A DNA stretch of 10,825 nt from Neisseria lactamica NS19 (GTDB lineage: Bacteria > Pseudomonadota > Gammaproteobacteria > Burkholderiales > Neisseriaceae): the NCBI GenBank assembly GCA_000193795.2, contig AEPI01000117.1, positions 1 through 10,825 on the forward strand, written 5' to 3'. The notes under the pieces were generated by a model that was not told the origin of the DNA, did no database searches, and saw nothing but the letters and a program-made list of their open reading frames with translations. Positions 4,439 to 10,825 of the stretch are shown here, piece after piece. The position numbers were made by a program, and so were the translations under genes. Within the stretch, counting starts at the first letter, position 1, and each line of letters begins with the position of its first letter.

Positions 4439-6286
4439 ATGCCCGACACCCGTACTATGATGATCAAACCGACCGCCCTGCTCCTGCCGGCTTTATTTTT
4501 CTTTCCGCACGCATACGCGCCTGCCGCCGACCTTTCCGAAAACAAGGCGGCGGGTTTCGCATTGTTCAAAAACAAAAGCCCCGACACCGAATCAGTCAAA
4601 TTAAAACCCAAATTCCCCGTCCGCATCGACACGCAGGACAGTGAAATCAAAGATATGGTCGAAGAACACCTGCCGCTCATCACGCAGCAGCAGGAAGAAG
4701 TATTGGACAAGGAACAGACGGGCTTCCTTGCCGAAGAAGCGCCGGACAACGTCAAAACGATGCTCCGCAGCAAAGGCTATTTCAGCAGCAAGGTCAGCCT
4801 GACGGAAAAAGACGGGACTTATACGGTGCACATCACACCGGGACCGCGCACCAAAATCGCCAACGTCGGCGTCGCCATCCTCGGCGACATCCTTTCAGAC
4901 GGCAACCTCGCCGAATACTACCGCAACGCAATGGAAAACTGGCAGCAGCCGGTAGGCAGCGATTTCGATCAGGACAGTTGGGAGAACAGCAAAACTTCCG
5001 TCCTCGGCGCGGTAACGCGCAAAGTCTACCCGCTTGCCAAACTCGGCAACACCCAAGCCACCGTCAATCCCAACAACAACACCGCCGATTTGAACGTCGT
5101 CGTGGACAGCGGCCGCCCCATCGCCTTCGGCGACTTTGAAATCACCGGCACACAGCGTTACCCCGAACAAATCGTCTCCGGCCTGGCGCGCTTCCAACCG
5201 GGCACGCCCTACGACCTCGACCTGCTGCTCGACTTCCAACAGGCGCTCGAACAAAACGGGCATTATTCCGGCGCGTCCGTACAAGCCGACTTCGACCGCC
5301 TCCAAGGCGGCCGCGTCCCCGTCAAAGTCAGCGTAACCGAAGTCAAACGCCACAAACTCGAAACCGGCATCCGCCTCGATTCGGAATACGGTTTGGGCGG
5401 CAAAATCGCCTACGACTATTACAACCTCTTCAACAAAGGCTATATCGGCTCGGTCGTCTGGGATATGGACAAATACGAAACCACGCTTGCCGCCGGCATC
5501 AGCCAGCCGCGCAACTATCGGGGCAACTACTGGACAAGCAATGTTTCCTACAACCGTTCGACTACCCAAAACCTCGAAAAACGCGCCTTCTCCGGCGGCA
5601 TCTGGTATGTGCGCGACCGCGCGGGCATTGATGCCAGGCTGGGGGCGGAGTTTCTCGCAGAAGGCCGGAAAATCCCCGGCTCGGATGTCGATTTGGGCAA
5701 CAGCCACGCCACGATGCTGACCGTCTCTTGGAAACGCCAGCTGCTCAACAACGCGTTGCACCCCGAAAACGGCTATTACCTCGACGGCAAAATCGGTACG
5801 ACTTTGGGCACATTCCTATCCTCCACCGCGCTGATCCGTGCTTCCGCCCGCGCAGGTTATTTCTTCACGCCCGAAAACAAAAAACTCGGCACATTCATCA
5901 TACGCGGACAAGCGGGTTACACCGTTGCCCGCGACAATGCCGACGTTCCTTCAGGGCTGATGTTCCGCAGCGGCGGCGCGTCTTCCGTGCGCGGTTACGA
6001 ACTCGACAGCATCGGGCTTGCCGGTCCGAACGGATCGGTCCTGCCAGAACGCGCCCTCTTGGTGGGCAGCCTGGAATACCAACTGCCGTTTACGCGCACC
6101 CTGTCCGGCGCGGTGTTCCACGATATGGGCGATGCCGCCGCCAATTTCAAACGTATGAAGCTGAAACACGGTTCGGGACTGGGCGTGCGCTGGTTCAGCC
6201 CGCTCGCGCCGTTTTCCTTCGATATTGCCTACGGGCACAGCGACAAGAAAATCCGCTGGCACATCAGCTTGGGAACGCGCTTCTAA
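4439..6286 (+). CDS. tamA: TamA, Omp85-family outer-membrane assembly protein
   Basis: This 615-residue protein is the outer-membrane partner of the translocation and assembly module. It helps insert certain outer-membrane proteins and, with TamB, has been linked to lipid transport. A signal peptide covers the N-terminus (basic MIK, hydrophobic PTALLLPALFFF, probable cleavage after AYA or PAA). Three POTRA domains follow at about 58-136, 137-226 and 227-304, then a 16-strand barrel to the end. The Omp85 signature VRGY lies at 517-520 in the SGGASSVRGYE segment (loop 6), and the protein ends SLGTRF with the terminal Phe expected of a beta-signal. E. coli TamA is 577 residues. The start is uncertain: ATGs at 4439, 4457 and 4460 all retain the signal peptide and none has a strong Shine-Dalgarno. 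tamB follows after 54 bases. In POTRA2 the usual turn glycine appears as Val196 (RKVYPLA). Confidence 0.93.
   Translation: MPDTRTMMIKPTALLLPALFFFPHAYAPAADLSENKAAGFALFKNKSPDTESVKLKPKFPVRIDTQDSEIKDMVEEHLPLITQQQEEVLDKEQTGFLAEEAPDNVKTMLRSKGYFSSKVSLTEKDGTYTVHITPGPRTKIANVGVAILGDILSDGNLAEYYRNAMENWQQPVGSDFDQDSWENSKTSVLGAVTRKVYPLAKLGNTQATVNPNNNTADLNVVVDSGRPIAFGDFEITGTQRYPEQIVSGLARFQPGTPYDLDLLLDFQQALEQNGHYSGASVQADFDRLQGGRVPVKVSVTEVKRHKLETGIRLDSEYGLGGKIAYDYYNLFNKGYIGSVVWDMDKYETTLAAGISQPRNYRGNYWTSNVSYNRSTTQNLEKRAFSGGIWYVRDRAGIDARLGAEFLAEGRKIPGSDVDLGNSHATMLTVSWKRQLLNNALHPENGYYLDGKIGTTLGTFLSSTALIRASARAGYFFTPENKKLGTFIIRGQAGYTVARDNADVPSGLMFRSGGASSVRGYELDSIGLAGPNGSVLPERALLVGSLEYQLPFTRTLSGAVFHDMGDAAANFKRMKLKHGSGLGVRWFSPLAPFSFDIAYGHSDKKIRWHISLGTRF
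4894..4903 (-). repeat. DNA uptake sequence core (10-mer) inside tamA
   Basis: TTCAGACGGC is the 10-base uptake core on the - strand. The two flanking bases are AA rather than the AT of the full 12-mer. It is within the coding region and encodes part of LSDGN. Confidence 0.8.
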
Positions 6287-6300
6287 ACCGATACGGCCGC

Positions 6301-6312
6301 TTCAGACGGCAT
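6301..6312 (-). repeat. DNA uptake sequence between tamA and tamB
   Basis: TTCAGACGGCAT lies 14 bases after the tamA stop. Its nearest inverted partner is at 6395-6406, 82 bases away inside tamB, too far for a compact terminator. tamA and tamB are therefore probably co-transcribed. Confidence 0.9.
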
Positions 6313-6340
6313 TGCAGCAAACCATTTTGAAACAGACATT

Positions 6341-9300
6341 ATGACCGATACCGCACCGACAGATACCGATCCGACCGAAAACGGCACGCGCAAAATGCCG
6401 TCTGAACACCGCCCTGCCCCGCCGGCAAAAAAACGCCGCCCGCTGCTGAAGCTGTCGGCGGCACTGCTGTCTGTCCTGATTTTGGCAGTATGTTTCCTCA
6501 GCTGGCTCGCCGGTACGGAATCCGGTTTGCGTTTCGGGCTGTACCAAATCCCGTCTTGGTTCGGCGTAAACATTTCCTCCCAAAACCTCAAAGGCACGCT
6601 GCTCGACGGCTTCGACGGCGACAACTGGTCGATAGAAACCGAGGGTGCAGACCTTAAAATCAGCCGCTTCCGCTTCACGTGGAAACCGTCCGAACTGATG
6701 CGCCGCAGCCTGCACATTACCGAAATTTCCGCCGGCGACATCGCCATCGTTACCAAACCGACTCCGCCTAAAGAAGAACGCCCGCCTCAAGGTCTGCCCG
6801 ACAGCATAGACCTGCCCGCCGCCGTCTATCTCGACCGATTCGAGACGGGCAAAATCAGCGTGGGCAAAGCCTTTGACAAACAAACCGTCTATCTCGAACG
6901 GCTAGATGCTTCATACCGTTACGACCGCAAAGGACACCGCCTCGACCTGAAAACCGCCGACACCCCGTGGAGCAAATCGACCGGCGCAGTCGTAATCGGT
7001 CTGAAAAAACCTTTTGTCCTCAACACCGCCATCTACACCAAAGGCGGACTCAAAGGCGAAACCATACACAGTACGGCTCGGCTGGGCGGCAGCCTGAAGG
7101 ATGTGCGCGCCGAACTGACGATCGACGGCGGCAATATCCGCCTCTCGGGAAAATCCGTCATCCACCCGTTTGCCGAATCATTGGATAAAACATTGGAAGA
7201 AGTACTGGTCAAAGGGTTCAACATCAACCCGGCCGCCTTCGTACCTTCCCTGCCCGATGCCGGACTGAATTTCGACCTGACTGCCATCCCGTCGTTTTCA
7301 GACGGCATCGCGCTGGAAGGTTCGCTCGATTTGGAAAACACCAAAGCCGGCTTTGCCGACCGCAACGGCATCCCCGTCCGTCAGGTTTTAGGCAGCTTTG
7401 TCATCCGGCAGGACGGCACGGTGCATATCGGCAATACGTCCGCCGCCCTGCTCGGACGGGGCGGCATCAGGCTGTCGGGTAAAATCGACACCGGAAAAGA
7501 CATCCTCGATTTAAATATAGGCATCAACTCCGTCGGCGCGGAAGACGTGCTGCAAACCGCGTTCAAAGGCAGGTTGGACGGCAGCATCGGCATCGGCGGC
7601 ACGACCGCCTCGCCCAAAATCTCTTGGCAACTCGGCACTGGCACGGCGCGCACGGACGGCAGCCTCGCCATCGCAAGCGACTCCGCAAACGGACAGCGGA
7701 AACTGGTGCTCGACACCGTCAACATCGCCGCCGGTCAAGGCAGCCTGTCTGCCCAAGGCTATCTCGAGCTGTTTAAAGACCGCCTGCTCAAGCTGGACAT
7801 CCGTTCCCGCGCATTCGACCCTTCGCGCATCGATCCGCAACTTCCAGCAGGCAATATCAACGGCTCAATAAACCTTGTCGGCGAACTGGCAAAAGAGAAA
7901 TTCACAGGCAAAATGCGGTTTTTACCCGGCACGTTCAACGGCGTACCGATTGCCGGCAGTGCCGACATTGTTTACGAGTCCCGCCACCTTCCGCGCGCCG
8001 CCGTCGATTTGCGGCTGGGGCGGAACATTATTAAAACAGACGGCGGCTTCGGCAAAAAAGGCGACCGGCTCAATCTCAATATCACCGCACCCGATTTATC
8101 ACGTTTCGGTTTCGGACTCGCGGGGTCTTTAAATGTACGCGGACACCTTTCCGGCGATTTGGACGGCGGCATCCGAACCTTTGAAACCGACCTTTCCGGC
8201 GCGGCGCGCAACCTGCACATCGGCAAGGCGGCAGACATCCGTTCGCTCGATTTCACGCTCAAAGGTTCGCCCGACACAAGCCGCCCGATACGCGCCGACA
8301 TCAAAGGCAGCCGCCTTTCGCTGTCGGGCGGGGCGGCGGTTGTCGATACCGCCGGCCTGATGTTGGACGGCACGGGCGCGCAACACCGCATCCGCACACA
8401 CGCCGCCATGACGCTGGACGGCAAACCGTTCAAATTCGATTTGGACGCTTCAGGCGGCATCAACAGGGAACTTACCCGATGGAAGGGCAGCATCGGCATC
8501 CTCGACATCGGCGGCGCATTCAACCTCAAGCTGCAAAACCGTATGACGCTCGAAGCCGGTGCGGAACGCGTGGCGGCAAGTGCGGCAAATTGGCAGGCAA
8601 TGGGCGGCAGCCTCAACCTGCAACACTTTTCTTGGGATAAAAAAACCGGCATATCGGCAAAAGGCGGCGCACGCGGCCTGCACATCGCCGAGTTGCACAA
8701 TTTCTTCAAACCGCCCGTCGAACACAATCTGGTTTTAAACGGCGACTGGGATGTCGCTTACGGGCGCAACGCGCGCGGCTACCTCAATATCAGCCGGCAA
8801 AGCGGCGATGCCGTATTGCCCGGCGGGCAGGCTTTGGGTTTGAACACGTTTTCCCTGAAAACGCGCTTTCAAAACGACCGCATCGGAGTCCTGCTTGACG
8901 GCGGCGCGCGTTTCGGGCGGATTAACGCCGATTTGGGCATCGCCAACGCCTTCGGCGGCAATATGGCAAATGCACCGCTCGGCGGCAGGATTACCGCCTC
9001 CCTTCCCGACTTGGGCGCATTGAAGCCCTTTCTGCCCGCCGCCGCGCAAAATATTACCGGCAGCCTGAACACCGACGCGCATATCGGCGGACGGGTCGGC
9101 TCTCCGTCCGTCAACGCCGCTGTCAACGGTAGCAGCAACTACGGGAAAATCAACGGCAACATCACCGTCGGGCAAAGCCGCTCTTTCGATACCGCGCCTT
9201 TGGGCGGCAGGCTCAACCTGACCGTTGCCGATGCCGAAGTATTCCGCAACTTCCTACCGGTCGGACAAACTGTCAAAGGCAGCCTGAATGCCGCCGTAAC

Positions 9301-10510
9301 CCTCGGCGGCAGCATCGCCGACCCGCACTTGGGCGGCAGCATCAACGGCGACAAGCTCTATTACCGCAACCAAACCCAAGGCATCATCTTGGACAACGGC
9401 TCGCTGCGTTCGCATATCGCAGGCAGGAAATGGGTAATCGACAGCCTGAAATTCCGGCACGAAGGGACGGCGGAACTCTCCGGCACGGTCGGTATGGAAA
9501 ACAGCGGGCCCGATGTCGATATCGGCGCGGTGTTCGACAAATACCGCATCCTGTCCCGCCCCAACCGCCGCCTGACGGTTTCCGGCAACACCCGCCTGCG
9601 CTATTCGCCGCAAAAAGGCATATCCGTTACCGGGATGATTAAAACGGATCAGGGGCTGTTCGGTTCGCAAAAATCCTCGATGCCGTCCGTAGGCGACGAT
9701 GTCGTCGTATTGGGCGAAGTCAAAAAAGAGGCGGCGGCACCGCTCCCCGTCAATATGAACCTGATTTTAGACCTCAATGACAGCATCCGCTTCGCCGGCT
9801 ACGGCGCGGACGTTACCATAGGCGGCAAACTGACCCTGACCGCCCAACCGGGCGGAAGCGTGCGGGGCGTGGGCACGGTCCGCGTCATCAAAGGGCGTTA
9901 TAAAGCATACGGGCAGGATTTGGACATTACCAAAGGCACGGTCTCCTTTGTCGGCCCGCTCAACGACCCCAACCTCAACATCCGCGCCGAACGCCGACTT
10001 TCCCCCGTCGGTGCGGGCGTGGAAATATTGGGCAGCCTCAACAGCCCGCGCATTACGCTGACGGCAAACGAACCGATGAGTGAAAAAGACAAGCTCTCCT
10101 GGCTCATCCTCAACCGCGCCGGCAGCGGCAGCAGCGGCGACAATGCCGCCCTGTCCGCAGCCGCAGGCGCGCTGCTTGCCGGACAAATCAACGACCGCAT
10201 CGGGCTGGTGGATGATTTGGGCTTTACCAGCAAGCGCAGCCGCAACGCGCAAACCGGCGAACTCAACCCCGCCGAACAGGTGCTGACCGTCGGCAAACAA
10301 CTGACCGGCAAACTCTACATCGGCTACGAATACGGCATCTCCAGCGCGGAACAGTCCGTCAAACTGATTTACCGGCTGACCCACGCCATACAGGCGGTTG
10401 CCCGTATCGGCAGCCTTTCGTCGGGCGGCGAGCTGACATACACCATACGTTTCGACCGCCTCTTCGGTTCGGACAAAAAAGACTCCGCCGGAAACGGCAA
10501 AGGGAAATAA
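6341..10510 (+). CDS. tamB: TamB, envelope-spanning translocation and assembly module protein
   Basis: This 1389-residue protein (E. coli TamB is 1259) is the inner-membrane partner of TamA. It should be anchored by one N-terminal helix at about 37-57 (LKLSAALLSVLILAVCFLSWLA), preceded by a basic stretch KKRR. It then crosses the periplasm as a long, groove-like beta structure. Known roles of the family are outer-membrane protein assembly and phospholipid transport. The body is composed of short alternating strands with many Gly, Asn, Asp and Ser (GGRI, GSLN, SGKI) and no catalytic motifs. The C-terminal part, roughly 1030-1389, matches the TamB (DUF490) domain, with YKAYGQDLDITKGTVSF and the final IGYEYGISSAEQSVKLIYRL region. 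An internal repeat pairs residues about 879-930 with 953-1003. The ATG at 6341 has only a poor Shine-Dalgarno (TGAAA). The next ATG, at 6395, lies inside an uptake sequence and is less likely. Confidence 0.93.
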   Translation: MTDTAPTDTDPTENGTRKMPSEHRPAPPAKKRRPLLKLSAALLSVLILAVCFLSWLAGTESGLRFGLYQIPSWFGVNISSQNLKGTLLDGFDGDNWSIETEGADLKISRFRFTWKPSELMRRSLHITEISAGDIAIVTKPTPPKEERPPQGLPDSIDLPAAVYLDRFETGKISVGKAFDKQTVYLERLDASYRYDRKGHRLDLKTADTPWSKSTGAVVIGLKKPFVLNTAIYTKGGLKGETIHSTARLGGSLKDVRAELTIDGGNIRLSGKSVIHPFAESLDKTLEEVLVKGFNINPAAFVPSLPDAGLNFDLTAIPSFSDGIALEGSLDLENTKAGFADRNGIPVRQVLGSFVIRQDGTVHIGNTSAALLGRGGIRLSGKIDTGKDILDLNIGINSVGAEDVLQTAFKGRLDGSIGIGGTTASPKISWQLGTGTARTDGSLAIASDSANGQRKLVLDTVNIAAGQGSLSAQGYLELFKDRLLKLDIRSRAFDPSRIDPQLPAGNINGSINLVGELAKEKFTGKMRFLPGTFNGVPIAGSADIVYESRHLPRAAVDLRLGRNIIKTDGGFGKKGDRLNLNITAPDLSRFGFGLAGSLNVRGHLSGDLDGGIRTFETDLSGAARNLHIGKAADIRSLDFTLKGSPDTSRPIRADIKGSRLSLSGGAAVVDTAGLMLDGTGAQHRIRTHAAMTLDGKPFKFDLDASGGINRELTRWKGSIGILDIGGAFNLKLQNRMTLEAGAERVAASAANWQAMGGSLNLQHFSWDKKTGISAKGGARGLHIAELHNFFKPPVEHNLVLNGDWDVAYGRNARGYLNISRQSGDAVLPGGQALGLNTFSLKTRFQNDRIGVLLDGGARFGRINADLGIANAFGGNMANAPLGGRITASLPDLGALKPFLPAAAQNITGSLNTDAHIGGRVGSPSVNAAVNGSSNYGKINGNITVGQSRSFDTAPLGGRLNLTVADAEVFRNFLPVGQTVKGSLNAAVTLGGSIADPHLGGSINGDKLYYRNQTQGIILDNGSLRSHIAGRKWVIDSLKFRHEGTAELSGTVGMENSGPDVDIGAVFDKYRILSRPNRRLTVSGNTRLRYSPQKGISVTGMIKTDQGLFGSQKSSMPSVGDDVVVLGEVKKEAAAPLPVNMNLILDLNDSIRFAGYGADVTIGGKLTLTAQPGGSVRGVGTVRVIKGRYKAYGQDLDITKGTVSFVGPLNDPNLNIRAERRLSPVGAGVEILGSLNSPRITLTANEPMSEKDKLSWLILNRAGSGSSGDNAALSAAAGALLAGQINDRIGLVDDLGFTSKRSRNAQTGELNPAEQVLTVGKQLTGKLYIGYEYGISSAEQSVKLIYRLTHAIQAVARIGSLSSGGELTYTIRFDRLFGSDKKDSAGNGKGK
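6395..6406 (+). repeat. DNA uptake sequence inside tamB
   Basis: ATGCCGTCTGAA encodes MPSE at residues 19-22, in the cytoplasmic N-terminal tail before the membrane anchor. That part of the protein is likely unconstrained, which would let an uptake sequence be tolerated in the coding region. Confidence 0.9.
7297..7308 (-). repeat. DNA uptake sequence inside tamB
   Basis: TTCAGACGGCAT encodes the FSDGI segment at about residues 319-323. It is the second full 12-mer within tamB and is oriented opposite to the first. Confidence 0.9.
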
Positions 10511-10515
10511 ACGGT

Positions 10516-10557
10516 TTTCAGACGGCATGGCACTGTCCGCCGCCATGCCGTCTGAAA
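10516..10557 (+). terminator. tamAB terminator formed by inverted uptake sequences
   Basis: TTTCAGACGGCATGGC (10516-10531) and GCCATGCCGTCTGAAA (10542-10557) form a perfect 16-bp stem with a 10-base loop, six bases after the tamB stop. The stem contains two complete 12-base uptake sequences (10517-10528 and 10545-10556), arranged with their TTCAGACGGCAT copy first. No T run follows on the + strand, so termination relies on the long stem. Confidence 0.7.
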
Positions 10558-10781
10558 GGCGCGCCGCCAAACCGGACATTTGAAAACCTGCTTTTCCGCC
10601 GCCGTCCGCCTGCAAGGGAACAGAATCGATATGTTCAAAAACCTGATACAGGCTTCCGATATGCCTTTATAAAAGGCTGATGCGCCCCACCGCTTCCAAA
10701 CCGGCAAAAACGCGGAATACAACAATCTGTTTTTAAAATTCCACAATAAAAACAATAGAATATTGCATTTCCCACCGATAT

Positions 10782-10811
10782 AAAAAACCCTTCGCACGGC
10801 TGTTGGAAGGG
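10782..10811 (-). terminator. Rho-independent terminator of a convergent gene beyond the window
   Basis: CCCTTC (10788-10793) and GAAGGG (10806-10811) form a 6-bp stem with a 12-base loop. Read on the - strand the stem is followed by six T and then ATAT. This orientation fits a minus-strand gene ending at about the right edge of the window. Confidence 0.6.
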
Positions 10812-10825
10812 ATGGTTAAGAAAAA

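Larger units (their letters stand above)
10511..10825. other. Gene-poor region after tamB
   Basis: No convincing gene is present in these 315 bases. They hold the tamB terminator, a 13-codon ORF at 10631-10672 with poorly spaced AAGGGA, a perfect small inverted repeat GCCTTT-ATA-AAAGGC at 10663-10677, and an AT-rich stretch at about 10725-10787. A minus-strand terminator lies at the right edge. A TAA on the - strand at 10818-10816 could be the stop of a convergent gene beyond the window, but too little of it is visible to call. Confidence 0.5.

Noticed and set aside
4895..5761. 288-residue open frame on the - strand inside tamA
   Set aside because: It is fully antisense to tamA, whose domains and Omp85 motif are clear. 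Its composition is a by-product of GC-rich codon use.
9767..10615. 282-residue - strand frame overlapping the tamB 3' end
   Set aside because: Almost all of it is antisense to the conserved TamB C-terminal domain, and it starts beyond the tamB terminator. It includes a translated uptake sequence (AMPSE).
10631..10672. 13-codon ORF MFKNLIQASDMPL
   Set aside because: The AAGGGA is about 11 bases from the ATG, the ORF is too short to judge, and there is no recognisable similarity.
10369..10797. 142-residue - strand frame at the right end
   Set aside because: Its start region overlaps a terminator-like hairpin, its composition is not that of a membrane or soluble domain, and its second half is antisense to tamB.

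Overview
The window comes from a Neisseria chromosome, most likely Neisseria meningitidis. Three things point there. The DNA uptake sequence (ATGCCGTCTGAA on either strand) occurs about a dozen times, often as inverted pairs between genes. Codon use is GC-rich and neisserial. The genes themselves form a recognisable meningococcal block: nhba (GNA2132), a SstT-type serine/threonine symporter, and tamA-tamB. The species call rests on recognising the proteins and is inference. No undescribed multi-gene system is evident; the less familiar material is in the small ORFs and remnants at the left end.

Left end (1-840, + strand): the 3' end of a DUF4177-type small protein overlaps the GTG start of a 71-residue two-helix membrane protein. 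An inverted uptake-sequence pair follows. Next is a short remnant (629-839) that looks like the N-terminal half of a DUF3290-type membrane protein, broken by a single extra A. A hairpin at 843-872 has a T-rich tract on both sides and probably ends transcription from both directions.

Middle (889-4065, - strand): sstT (4065-2836) is closed by an uptake-sequence terminator. nhba (2570-1092 plus stop) then has its own upstream region of about 220 bases, which is rich in inverted repeats and ends in two overlapping Shine-Dalgarno/ATG modules. nhba encodes a surface lipoprotein: lipobox cysteine, long disordered N-terminal half, arginine-rich heparin-binding motif, C-terminal beta-barrel. A roughly 240-base segment just upstream of the Arg motif in the protein is strikingly AT-rich (35% GC by hand count), which suggests a mosaic allele. 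A possible 66-residue ORF starts on the nhba stop codon (TGATG) and runs to the shared terminator.

Right part (4066-10510, + strand): a divergent intergenic region of about 370 bases leads into tamA (Omp85-family outer-membrane barrel with three POTRA domains) and, 54 bases later, tamB (1389 residues, inner-membrane anchored, AsmA/TamB-type beta-rich protein). Together they form the translocation and assembly module that spans the envelope. A 16-bp uptake-sequence hairpin follows tamB. The last 265 bases are gene-poor and hold a probable terminator for a convergent minus-strand gene beyond the window edge.
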